Source: Aptenodytes patagonicus
Taxonomy: Eukaryota; Chordata; Aves; Sphenisciformes; Spheniscidae
Assembly: GCF_965638725.1 (NCBI RefSeq)
Contig: NC_134949.1
Location: 131,236,969 to 131,300,968, forward strand
DNA: 64,000 nucleotides
Direction: 5' to 3'
The position numbers and the translations under genes were made by a program. This document shows positions 1-22,500 of this stretch, in pieces (positions within the stretch are counted from its first letter, which is position 1; each line of letters starts with the position of its first letter). The notes under the pieces were generated by a model. That model made no database searches and had not been told where the DNA came from. It saw only the letters and a list, made by a program, of their open reading frames with translations.

Positions 1-10719
<10,719 letters not shown>

Positions 10720-10880
10720 GATTGCTTGAGATGAGCGTGCACAACAGCTCCGTTCTTTCGGGGACAGTGTCTATGTCTTGTCTCATACGGAAGTGAGAGC
10801 AGAAGCTTGCAGCAACCTGTTTCCTTTCTCATTCATTTAGGAAATAAGTTAACCATTGAATTATGTCCATAGTTCGGTTT
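10720..10880 (-). promoter_or_regulatory. CYBB: Putative CYBB 5' UTR and proximal promoter
   Basis: The stretch just upstream of the CYBB ATG carries two elements of the kind known in mammalian CYBB promoters. One is an ETS core, CGGAAGTGA on the plus strand at 10788-10796, compatible with PU.1-type factors. The other is GAGAAAGGAAAC on the minus strand at 10819-10830, resembling an ETS/IRF composite. The transcription start cannot be set from sequence alone. Assignment rests on position plus motif resemblance. Confidence 0.4.
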
Positions 10881-12217
10881 CAAACATGTTTCTACCATCT
10901 TTACGTATAACTTTTCATAATTCAAATATATAAAAAACTGTTGAAATAGACTATTTTTTCCTTGTGATACAGAGGATAAAATAAGTAACATAACTGGTCA
11001 GGTTTTCTGCTAAAAAATGTATTGCCACTTTATATAACTTTCAATGCTGAAATTAATACAGAAGGCACAGAATAGTTCTCTCTTCCCAGCCTTGTCTTTT
11101 TTTATCACCTCAAGTCTGAGTTGCCGTTCCTGCTGGTCCTCTTTGATAAATAATCACTAGAATTTTTTCTCTTCAAGTAATTCAATGTCCACGGAAGCTT
11201 CCAAATGTAATCTAATACTCCTCTTGTCTGGTATATGCAAGCCTTGCTACTTCTTCTCTGCTCGGGCCAAAACTGAGGACATGTGTCACTATGTAGGCTA
11301 TTTTTCATATTTTGCACTCTCACAGAGTCCGCAGCCCCAGGAAGCATGTCACTATGTAAGAAAAAAATTAAAGTAAGCATTTTGCTTTTGTGATTAGAGA
11401 GAAAAATATGGGAAATTGCCCAAATGTATTTTAGAGCTTACAAGCCAGAGGATATTTATCCCAAGTGTATTTAAAGAAAAAAAAAAAAAAAATTAAGGGA
11501 GTTTAAAGATTTCTGAATGTTTTGCCTCTGTGGTATCACAATTCCCAAACCTGCAATAAAGAGTGCAAAATGGTAGTTTGGAGGAAGCTTTGGGATTAAG
11601 AGGGACCGTCCTTCAGCAAGGTCCAGGCCCTAGGGAGGAGCAAGGTGTCCAGACATGCCTCCCGCTGGCTCGTTCTCCTGTGTATTCCACCCACTGCGCC
11701 ACAGAAATACACATCTCCTCCCACAGTGACCAACTCACGTCTGTCTCCTTTCCAAAGAGGTGAAGTGTATGTGCGTGTGGTGTTCTTTAGAGATCTTTTT
11801 AGGCTTTAGAAAGTAGCAGAAGGGCAGTTCGAGCGGTGGTGTCTCTCTGCCAGAGCTGCGACACCCTGTTGGACCCCGTAGAATTTCACGGGTCCAAAAA
11901 GCCTGAGCAAGCCCGGCACAGCCTTGCGCTGTGCCAACAGCTTTAGAGCACAGCAACATTTTCACAGGCCTGATCCTGCACCTACTGGAGTAAACAGCAA
12001 GCTGCTTATCGCATTTGTATAACTGAAGTTTGCCCTCCAGAGTAAATGCTGATCTGATCCGCAACTGAAAGCAAGATGTTGAACAGCTAATTACGGGAAG
12101 AGCTGAAGAGGTGGGATAAAACCTGTGTGACTCACGGCTGTCAGAGAAGAGACTCAGCACAGTCTACCTTACTCTGGACTCAGAAACAAGCTTTCTTAGG
12201 GCCTGATTCTGGCAGTG
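10881..12217. other. CYBB upstream intergenic DNA
   Basis: AT-rich DNA with an A-run near 11477-11491 and a perfect 8-bp-stem inverted repeat at 11915-11935. The open frames here, including a 141-codon one on the minus strand, look random in composition and match nothing I recognise. Confidence 0.6.
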
Positions 12218-12222
12218 ATGAG

Positions 12223-12813
12223 TGTCGTGGTTTAATCCCTGTCGGCAACTAAGCACCACACAGCCACTTGCTCCCCCCCCACAGTGGGATGGGGGAGAGA
12301 ACTGGAAGAACAAAAGTAAGAAAACTCATGGGTTGAGATAAGAACAGTTTAATATTTGAAATATAATAATAATAATATTAATAATAATAATAATAATAAT
12401 ATTGTAATGGAAAGTAAAACAACGAGTGTGAGAGAGAAACAGGGGAAAAGAAAAACAAGGGAAAGAAAAAAAAAAGTGATGCAATTGCTCACCGCTCGCC
12501 GACCGATGCCCAGCCAGTCCCCGAGCAGTGGCCCCCCCGGCCAGCTTTCCCCCAGTTTATGTACTGAGCATGACGTCACATGGTATGGAATGTCCCTGGG
12601 GCCAGTTTGGCTGTGCCCCCTCCCAGCTTCTCGTGCACCTCCTCGCTGGCAGAGTATGGGAAGCTGAAAAGTCCTTGACTTTGTATAAACACTGCTTAGC
12701 AACAACTAAAACATCAGTGTGTTATCAACATTGTTCTCCTCCTAAATGCAAACCACAGCACTGTACCAGCTACTAGGAAGAAAATTAACTCTATCCCAGC
12801 TGAAACCAGGACA
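12223..12813 (-). mobile_element. Solo LTR of an avian endogenous retrovirus (copy 1)
   Basis: A 591-bp element with TG...CA ends (plus-strand reading TGTCGTGG ... CCAGGACA), flanked by a perfect 5-bp duplication ATGAG at 12218-12222 and 12814-12818. The retroviral sense is minus. In that direction come a consensus CRE (TGACGTCA, 12571-12578), a TATA-like TACATAAA (12556-12563), a pyrimidine-rich block, an (ATT)n tract (about 12362-12405), an ATTAAA polyadenylation-type signal (12348-12353) and the 3' end. No internal retroviral genes adjoin it, so it is a solo LTR left by recombination. The 5-bp duplication fits ERVL- or ERVK-type elements, but I cannot name the family. It is homologous along its length to 59959-60530. 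Confidence 0.92.
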
Positions 12814-12818
12814 ATGAG

Positions 12819-15000
12819 ACATTTTGTCACGATGTAAAAATGAGGATGAAGGGAGTCGGGGTAAGTACCTGTGTTCTGGCTAGTGGCTCTCTTCCTGCCT
12901 CTACTTCCCAACATAGGACTACCTTCATTAAATTTCTCCTGGAATATGGCCTCCATAAGGTGACATAATTGGGACTTGAACAAAGATCCATTGCAGAAAC
13001 AAACTCATACGTTTCTACATTTTTCTAAAACAAATAGACAAACACAGCTATCTGAATGATACAGCTGATTTCTGCATTATTATTCCTCCTTGAGACGTAC
13101 AGAAGTAACAGCTTAAACGTAGCCCAAGGACAAACCAGTCCTTCACCTCCTCACATAGGCAGGACTGGCAGTGTTTTAATCATCTTCCTCCACAGAAGCC
13201 TCCCAAGCTTCAGTAACTGAAAACCTAAACGAAGTCTTCAAGCCTGTTAAACGGGGTTTGCAGCAACCTCATTTGACAGGCTTTGTGATGGGCCAGGCTC
13301 TCAAGTGGTATCAGTCGCTTTGATGGCCATCCCAAATGGATGTCAGCAGAGCGTTTGGTCCCCCATATTTTTGTTTATGGAGGTAGCCTTTGGGAGCTAA
13401 ACAGCTAGAGTGGTTGGGGAAAGACAGAAGGGAGGCAGTTCTGATTTGTGGATGTCCATTCTTGCTGTGAAGACTAGCCCGTTCTCCCTGCGCAGAAACG
13501 GCAGTGCTCTCGCTGCCTTTTTCTTCCCCTTAGTTCAGGCTAAGTTACTTACGGCTTCTCTGGGGTGAGGGAGTGCAGGCATCCAGGATGCCGAGCTTTG
13601 GCAGCCCTGCCTTGCTTGGAAGCTCCTCAAGCACCAGAGCCACTGAAACACGGATTTACTGGCTCAGGAGGTTTCTGGAAGGCCCCAAACCCGGCAGGGG
13701 CTGATCTTAGATCAGTCACAGCAGTCGCAAAGTCTGACGTCCTCTTAACAGCCTGAATACAGGCCATGAAACAGGATATATTTCAGCTGCTCCCAGCCTA
13801 GCAATTATCAAATGCATATAGCTGATCTCACTGTCTGAACTCAAAAGAAAGGGTAGAGGTGCTGGGCCCTTCCACAGCTGGTGAGTTCTGGTGCTCCCTG
13901 ATGTTTGTGAGTTTTCCTGTTAATTTCAAAAGTCACGGAACAATGCACAGCAAACTTTGCCTGGTTGCTGCAAGTGACAGGTGTGAGTAGAACTGGTACC
14001 AAAACCACCCACGCGTCACCCCTGATTTCATCCTGGTGCTTGCACCTTCTGAATGAGTGAAACGTCATTGCTATAATATTACGAAGACTTGCATGTTTTG
14101 TACTTTGGTCTAATTTAAAAAATGCATCCTGTACAAGAAAAGGCAACATCGGCAGCTGTGTATTAATTACGTAGGAGTGTGTAAAACTGGAGCATGGAAA
14201 AAATGAAACACTGTCTCGCTCTGTTTCTAAAATTTCTTTCAAGCTAGCTGATGACACGCAGCATTTTTCATCCTCCTTTGCGCTGAAAAGTTCAGTGAAC
14301 AGTCATCCTTTTGCAGCATGACAGTTTTGCAAAAGTATGCAGGTCTCAGGGTTCTGCATTTCCTTGCAGTAATTTTACCCCCTTGCTTAGGAATTAATTT
14401 AGTTCCTCTCCTGCTCTGTGCAATAGTGTTCTGTGTATTCCTGCCCAAATTTAACACCAGGCAGTTGCAATAGGCCCAGGTGTTTCACACCTGCCTCCTA
14501 AAAGGGACAATGTAAAATTCGGCATGTGTAAACCCCAAAAGAGAGAGTGATAAGAAGAACAGAGTGAAAGAGACCGAGCTGCTGCATTGCTGAGGATGTT
14601 GCTGAGCTCCTTCCCATGTAGCAGGAGGAGAGCCAAGGAGAGACCTCGATTAGCCTCTTTTATTTTGTAGGCTGAAATCTTTATTTTGAATGCTGGGCAA
14701 TCCTTGTTTATCGACCTTCCGTTGATTCTACACCAAAGAGGAAGAAGCGGACAAGAGACTTGCCAAGCTGTCTTTCCTGCAGGGACTGCCTTCATACGCA
14801 GCCTGAAGCTGTCACTGTATGCACTTGTCTTCACTCAAGGGAATGACATAGTCTGACACTCCTGCTCCTTCTGTTTTGTTTACAAGATAAATGATTCCAT
14901 GCTGAATTGAGGGCAGAAAAGCATACAGATGTGAGCCAGGAAAAAAACCGCCAGTGAGACTCCAGTGAGGACTGGCGGATCCTTCTGTCTTTCGTTTTAC
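12819..15000. other. Intergenic DNA between LTR copy 1 and the 15-kb candidate exon
   Basis: No supported gene. It contains a hairpin-forming inverted repeat at 14948-14978. Open frames of 127-138 codons on the minus strand (13841-14257, 14451-14834) have no recognisable domains. Confidence 0.55.
14948..14978. repeat. Inverted repeat, 8-bp perfect stem
   Basis: CCGCCAGT and ACTGGCGG flank a 15-base spacer that itself contains CCAGTGAG, partly repeating the left arm. It could fold as a hairpin in either strand. It sits just 3' (minus sense) of the candidate frame at 15011-15227. Confidence 0.6.
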
Positions 15001-15010
15001 ACTATAACCC

Positions 15011-15227
15011 TCAATGTAGCTCCCTGCTCCGGTACTTCCTCACACTGCCTTTTGCAATGATCACGAGAGACCCACATGCTGTACTCAAAGAAAAAATCCA
15101 TGTATGATCCACATGCTATTGGCCATATCAGTCTTGGCTTGAAGTCAAACAGCACTAGCACAAAACAGGCCAGAATGGCTGCGCACTGCTCTGTTATTGG
15201 AAGGAAGAGCCACCGCCAGCGACGTAC
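15011..15227 (-). other. Unassigned membrane-protein-like exon or gene relic
   Basis: On the minus strand a plausible acceptor (TCTGTCTGTACTTCAG) precedes a frame rich in protein-like features. It reads VRRWRWLFLPITEQ, then a hydrophobic helix (CAAILACFVLVLF), DFKPRLIWPIACGSYMDFFF and EYSMW. After EYSMW the frame shifts by one base. The second frame continues SLVIIAKGSVRKYRSRELH and stops at 15013-15011. The whole is 217 bases, i.e. 72 codons plus one extra base near 15070-15075. Read without the shift, the first frame ends at 14997-14999. I do not recognise the family. It could be the last exon of a polytopic membrane protein, a decayed gene copy, or chance. No partner exon was found. Confidence 0.3.
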
Positions 15228-18200
15228 CTGAAGTACAGACAGAAATCGTATTGTATTATATTATATTAAGCTGGCGGTAGTTTCCAGGTAAAGCTGGAGT
15301 AAAGTTAGGATAGCATAACCTCTCATGCATAAAGGCAGAAGCAAAAATAACCTGGCTTTGTGTGGGACTGAGGGAGAAGAGCCCAGCTTGTAGCCTTTCG
15401 GCAGGGTACCAGGCTTCATGATCTGCTAGTCTGGCTCTGGGGCTGGAACACAACTATCACCTATTTGCTTCTCCCTGTGTAGCTAGTCTTCGCTTCCAAA
15501 GGCTTCAGATCCACTACCTTTACACATGCCTGTGATAGCCCAGTGTAACTCTCCTCTTCCTGGAGAGCGGGACTTCACCAGAATCTGTTGCCAGCAATTT
15601 TCCACTCAAGAAAACATCTTGCAAGATGTGAGAGGGAGGGCAGTTTTCTCCTATGCTCTCACTGTGCATCGCCTAGAAAACTTTCAACCCAGACCTAACA
15701 AACTGAAATGTCCCCAGACGAGCTGTAGCTAGCAGGAAGCCGGTGGTTCACCAGCCCGTGACCATGCTGAGGGCTGCGAGCTGCGGCAGCGTGGCTCGGC
15801 AATGCCGCCCTCTGGGCAGCACGGACCGGCCCAGGCGCAGCACCCGGAGCCGGGACCCCACATCACTCATGGGGTACAGTTCAGCTGAGGGTGCTGGAGG
15901 AGACGTGCCCATTCTGTCCCAGGCCTTCCCAGAGTATGCACCTGCCCTCATGTCCCCTTTTCTATCGCATCCCTGTTCAAAATTTCTTTCCTACTTTCCC
16001 CCCTGCCTGTGATCTCTCTTTCAGTGCTGGGATGTCAAATCCCGTTTCTAATTAGCAGCTCATGATCACAGTCTGGGAAAGGACCTCCAGAGATCAATTA
16101 GCCCACCTCCGTGCTTCCAAATAGGATCCAGTAGAACTGCATCACCCCTGACACACGTTTACATCACCACTTCCACAATTAGAAATAAATGTGGTGCCTC
16201 ACGGCCTGCTACAGCTGTGCTTTAGTAGCTCATGACCGAGAGTGTGCTGTGCGAAGAGGAGTCCATTTAAAAACGCATGAGAGGAGAGGTCTGCTCAGAT
16301 GGTGTTAGTGGCCTGGGCCAGGCACTGGGGAGTGAGATCTGCGTGGGTCTGTGCGTGTTGCCTTTTGCAGCGGTCCCTGGACTGATTCTGGCAGTGAATC
16401 TCCCATGCTTTTGTCTGGGGAGAGATCTTGTTGTTCTGCTCCCCAAGGGATGCTGGCGTAGCACGCAGGGTGGTGGGCAGTGGTAAGGGACGAGGCAGGT
16501 TTTCCTTAGGTGACTGTCAGGGCACATTTTCATTCATTAGGCTACATGCAGCGCTTCTAAAGACACTGGGGAGTCTGTGAAATTTTTCTGAAAGACATGT
16601 AAAAGCTGAGGAAGAAAACGAGCCCACTGTCAGTAAATGCAAGTTTACATTTTGTATTAAATGTTAATTTACCATTCAGGGATCAGCACTTCCACAAGGA
16701 AATATTTTAGGTGATAATAAGTCAGAAACAAGAATGAAAGTCACTGGTGTGAAACTTAGGTAAAATACCAGCACAGCATCGATTCGCTGGCCACCATGGC
16801 CTACAATCTCCAGACAATGGCTTTTTTTTCCTCTTTTAACTAAAAATGCCACTTCCTTACTGTTTTCCTCAGGATCCCAGCTGCCACTCACACGGCCCAC
16901 TGCTGACTTTTGCAGCTATGTGCTCCCTGATGGATCTGAAAATCTAGCAGACTTGACCCACCACAAGCCTTCTGGTGTTAGAGAGAGGCAAGCTGCCTTG
17001 TGCTAGGATTTCCCAATTGCTCCACGTCTATCACCTGTCTCTCATCTTTGACTTCGAAAAACAATTTTTGAAAATGAGTCTGTCTTTTTACTGCATTTGC
17101 ACAGTGGCTAGAGTTGGATCCATGACTTGACTGCCTGCGTGTTATGATATTATACAGGGAGGCAGCCTGGGAGCATGCACACAAAAGCCATCGCTTCACA
17201 GAAGGGTCTGTAATCCCGGGTTTAAGCTAAACCCGCACCATGCCCTGATACAGCTTTACCCGTTGGCTGGCTGGGTGTCTTAGTGTCTGTGCTGCAGCAG
17301 CGGAAGAAACGGCATCAATATAACTGCACAGCCATCGAAGTATTCCAGCATCCCCATTCACACACAGGAACAGCTACCCGGGTGCGAACACCGTAGCGCC
17401 TACACCCTAACTACACAGGTCTGTATTACTTTACATTGCTGCAGTTTGTCTTATGAAGTACAAATGACTGCTCTGATAGCTTTTTGCTCATTTTTCTCTC
17501 TCCCAGTCGTCAGCATGGGGGTGACAGGGTGACCCAGTTAGCAGATGCCTGTCCACGACCAGACACCTGACAGATACAGCCTCTGGCTCAGTCCTGTTTG
17601 TACCAAGGATTTTTAGCTTTCGGTAATATCAGTAGGGGAGACACTGAGGAACAATGTCATGTTTAATGCACACATCTAGGTAAGATAACACGACAGAATG
17701 AACTGTGGCACCAAGGAACAGGCTTTTCCTTAAAACTTTTGCTGAAAAATTATCCTTCAGCTAGATTACTAAAATGTGGTTCATCCCTGTGCCAAGACTC
17801 AGAAGGAAGCCTATATGCTGCTAAATCATACTTAAGCTGCCTCTTAATACAGAATTACACTGCTCCAGCCACACAATCACTGGATTTGTATGTTTCCGTT
17901 CGCTCATTTGTCATGATAAAGCTTTTTTACTTCTGGATTTGCCCTGATAACTTGGACACTTGTCTTAGAGTAGCTTGCAAAGCCCCACCTGGCTTAAGTT
18001 ACACTCCAGAGAAGCTCGGAGGCATCCATCCATCTCTTTGGAAAACTTAATGAAGACACAAATGACACACAACCTGGGCTTTGAACTAGGATGACTTTCT
18101 TCCAGGCTGAATTACCATTGGATTAATAGCTACTGAAGCCTCCTGTTGCAAGATGGTTTACAGCACTTTATATATACACACATACCTCCTCCTGTAATAG

Positions 18201-21200
18201 ATTTTAGCACTTCCAGAGAAACCACTATTAAAAATGAAATTGAGTGGATTAGATTGGGGAATACAATTTCCACAATATTACTTATTCATTCTCTTCCTTG
18301 CTTTTATGACCTTTTAATATAAGGTTTGATGGCTTAATGATATTCTGCTATTTCCATTGCCCAGGCTTTCATGGGAGTAGCAATAGGCTGGAGATACCTC
18401 AGTTCTTTCTCAGTTGGGTTGAGAGATCCTTCTCTGGCATAGTTTTCTGCCAAAGCTAAAGGAGCTGTGTCCACCTTGATCAAAATCAGAGCTTTTGACT
18501 GCTAATTATAGTGACCTACGACACTTTCTTTTGTATTCTGGGACACAATCCCACCTCACTGAGACTTTTGCTACCTGGCAGGGAGGGTCTGCCAAATCAT
18601 ACTCCAATCCTTTGCCAGTATTTTTTTTCCATACAAATATGCTCTTACACATGCTAAAATTGCATTTAGTTTTCCAGTACACTAAAATTTCTTGTGAACG
18701 AGTGACACGCTTAAGACCATAGTCAATTTGTGTTTTTTAATTTTAGATCTCCCATTAGTAAATCTTCCCTTTCCCTTGCCAATTTTTTTTTCTTTTTCTT
18801 TTCTTGCTTGAAGAGACAACTGCTCATTTGCTTTATACCCTGGAAAGAAGAGTGATGTATGGTTTATTAGATAGCAGCTCAAACACATAAGCCCTTGATT
18901 GCTATAGGATGAGTGATTTATAGGTGTTTGCTAATGGGTTCCTGCTTGGGGCCTTCGGGGGCTTCCATTTAATTTCGTACCGATGACGAATTATGCTAAA
19001 GAGTCAGGTGTAATTGGCAGTTGAGTCGTTTGGTAAGTTAATGGTACTGCACTCTTTAGCCTTCCCTGGATTTGCCTTACCATCAATCTTTATGGCACGA
19101 CATCAACATCATTACTGAGGTTCATATTTCACGGCGAGGGAGAAGTAATTTTTCACTTTTCACTTATTACATTCCTTGCCTGTTCCCACCTGATAACCTG
19201 TCTCCCCCGCAACGTTTTCACTTTCCTCTTACTCTAAAGTAGGTTGGTTCATTTCTGATGCACACAGCCAAATCACCATGAATAAGACTTAGCATGTGCA
19301 ATGCCTTAGGTTTCTCCAATCAATTATATTTTATCTTTCTGTAAAGAACAGTCACTGATTTTTCAGGGCATCACATCTTGTCAGCTGATGAAGAAAACAT
19401 GACCCAAGCAGGAACCAGCCAGCTACCACATGGTGTTACAAACTCTCTGATACATTGCACAGGTCATTGTTTTTCTTTATGTGCATAAGGAAGGTGGGAT
19501 CAGCTAAGCAAACTGCACGTATTTTGTCAGTGGTAATATTTCTGTTCTGACCATTAACATGGAAATCACCTATTTGTGCTAAGGTGCAGAATCAAAACTA
19601 AAGTGTGTACTGCAACACAATGTATATAATTAAGACTATGCTGATATGAAAACAGACAAACAACAAAGAAAGATAAATTTTTAAAAAATTAGGCTATGTC
19701 TAGATCAGGGAGACCCTCTCAGTTTCTGAGGCTGGGTATACTGCCTGGCTGTACCTGGATTCCTTACTGGGGCTTGCACCATGCATCTTAGAGAACACCA
19801 GTGGATAAATCTAGGTGCACGTGTTTCTGAGTTGCCCCATACATTTCTGTAGGTTTGCAAAGACCTATTATTTTCATAAAATATTTCTTTTTCTCATGTT
19901 CAGTCTTTTTTCTCCTTGTTGCTTAAAAAATAAGAAGAAAAGGAGGAGGGGAAGCCCACAATAATCCACAAACACAATGAAAAAAATGTTTAAGAAACAC
20001 CTAATTACTCTGCAGTTGTAAGGCTCCCTTGCTTTCCTTGTAGGTTCAAAGTTGATGCTACTCCTTTTTTAAAATCTCCTTTCCACTCTAATTTTTTTTT
20101 AATGACACGTGCATGCTTTTGAGTTACTGTACTGCCCCGTTACCAAAATTTGCAATGTGGCAATGAAGAGTTGACGCACTCCCCTTTCAGCCCCTTTCAT
20201 GGTCATGCAACTTTGGCTCTAAAGAGCAGCCCTACTGGAAAACGCAGCCGAGTGTTTCACTGTGCCTTGTTTCTCCATTTCTATTTAAAATGACCACCAT
20301 GAAGCAGCAGAGAGGAAGGAGGAGTAGCTAGGACATGTATTCTAAAGAACATAACTGGTGTTACGAGGGCCACCAACTGCAAAACTAAAGCAATTGCAAG
20401 CACTTCTCTTTTCTGTTAGCTGCTGAGTTTAGTGCACATCTTACTGCAACACAGATGTACAAGAACTGCAATTCCATGCATGAAGACAACAAAATGCAAC
20501 ACTGGTACCTCATCTGTAAGGTGCTGTGGTGCTGTTTTGATATTTAGCTCCCACTCTAGAAGCCAGATATGAATTAATCTTCACCTTGACTACCTCTGGC
20601 ATTGCTCTCCATCTGAATCCATCCCTGATCATTTTCCTGAAAGTATCTGTGGCTGATTAAAGCTCTGTACTGACAGGGCACATTAATCAGATGACAAGAA
20701 TAGCTGATGAAAGAAATTTCAGAAATTAGTATCTGTAACATTTATTCACTGTCACTTTGTTTGCTCTGTCAAAATAGGAACTTAAACAATTATGAACATG
20801 AAGGCACAGAACATGTGTTTAAGACAGGCTGTTTCTAGTCCATTAAATCAGGTCTCACCTTCGGGGCCAAAAAGTTACAACTGTGATGTCATTCCAGAAG
20901 AATCTTGGGAAGCAACATCCAACTAATTAGCATCCTTCCCCTGCTTAGAGGTGTTTACCCGTTAACGTTAGTCTGTGACCAGAAGCCTCTACACACAGCA
21001 GCATTCACATCTGAATTTCGCACCTGAAAGATGAAATTTTCATACCTGAATAGAGACACTCATCATTTCCGTAAAACTTAGTTTCAGTAGCAAGAGATTT
21101 TCCTTAGGACTGTGAGAAATCCAGAAAAGGATGAAACCGTTCTTTTTTTCCGGGATAGAAAGTTGTCATTCATTCAAGAGAGAGATTCAGTAAACTTGCA

Positions 21201-22500
21201 CAGCGTCATTTTGAAGCACTTACCTTTCATTTTGACTTTAGTTTTGGGGTGAACCCAAGAGACCTCACAGTTTTATTATACTTAATTTTTCTTGGTCAGT
21301 AAGAAATTACATAATCCTTAACACTTCTTAGTCTTCAAGTCTTCTGTCTCCAGTGAATCAAACTTACCATCTCTGCCAAATTACTATATATTCACGTTTC
21401 TGTGATGATTCCCGAGTGACTAGAGGCAGTTACCCCAACCACATTTTAAAATACAGGATTATAAATATCCACTGTGATGTTTGGCTTGCAAATATCTCAG
21501 TTCAAAACCCTGTTTTCTTTGGTACATAAGCCCTTCAAATAAGAGGAAGTAATAGAAAATGGTTTATTGTTTTAGACTAGATATTAGCTGCTGTGGGGAA
21601 AAAAAATCTAGGAACTACTGGAGAATTAACACACCCACCCCCGCCCCCCACCCCCTTTTTTTTTTTTAATTAGATTACAGTGTACCAAGCCCAAGTATTC
21701 ACCAATTCTGAGTCAGGCTGCAAGTGTCAGCAGATTGGCTTGCAAATAATAATAATTTTTTTTTCTTTTAAAAAAGTGTTCATTTTAGTTGTCAGACATT
21801 TTTAAAGCTAACTGTCTTTCATTAGAATGATTAGAAACTTACTTTAAATAAGTTGTTCTGCAATCAATGGAACAACACAAGAAGCATAATTTCCTGTGGA
21901 GTCCATACCGCATCCTTCAAACTGAAGTGACTCCTGTTACCTCCCATGACTTTATGATGTCCTCCTCCTCTTTCCCTCTGTATCTGTTCATCCCCACAAC
22001 TTCTCGTCCTCTTTCACGCTAAGGGCAAGAGGTAGCAGGTATGTGGATCGCTGAGTGATACACACGTTTATCACACCTAAAGCGTGCTGACTGCTTGGCT
22101 TGCTAAGCGGTCGGCAAGAAGGTCAAAGTAGATAGCTCATGCTGAAACCTTTCTTATCAAGTAGAATCATTTTATCAATTCCCATCTTTTCCTCCTGGAA
22201 GCTGATAGTCTTCACAAAGCTTGTATAAAGCTGTTTTTTTCCTCAGATTTCTGTCCTCAGAAAAATTTAGTTATTCTAAAACAGAAAAACAGTGTGGTCA
22301 CATACGCTTCTTTTCTTTAAGAAACCATGTTGAAAACTAAAAGCAGAGATTCTCTCAAATCTGAAGGCAGATACTATCAAGAAATTTGTGATAAAAATCC
22401 CAGAAGTTATCAACATTGTGCCTGAATCTGAAATTTTTCATTTAGGTTTTAATCTGCATTTGATTAAAAAAAAAATGCTGGATACTCATTTAAAAATAAT
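15228..22500. other. Intergenic DNA between CYBB and XK
   Basis: No supported coding region. A CR1-like scrap lies at about 16070-16140. The rest is AT-rich with many homopolymer tracts, for example T/A runs near 20091-20100 and C- and T-runs at 21639-21668. Confidence 0.6.
16070..16140 (-). mobile_element. Degraded CR1-like LINE fragment
   Basis: GGGAAAGGACCTCCAGAGAT followed by CAATTAGCCCACCTCC resembles the reverse complement of the CR1 3' region (consensus-like GGAAGGGACCTCTGGAGATC). It is short and diverged, and its limits are uncertain. Confidence 0.5.

Noticed and set aside
11735-12160. 141-codon minus-strand open frame upstream of CYBB
   Set aside because: Low-complexity-free but random-looking composition, ends near the LTR, and nothing recognised.
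12349-12705. 118-codon minus-strand open frame with a Leu/Ile-rich end
   Set aside because: It lies wholly in the LTR and the hydrophobic run is just the translated ATT repeat.
13841-14257. 138-codon minus-strand open frame
   Set aside because: No domain, helix pattern or splice signals. Frames of this length are expected by chance in this much DNA.
16676-16900. 74-codon minus-strand frame with a hydrophobic stretch, considered as a partner exon for the 15-kb frame
   Set aside because: No acceptor-donor pair placed it in phase with the 15-kb frame, and the sequence matches nothing known.
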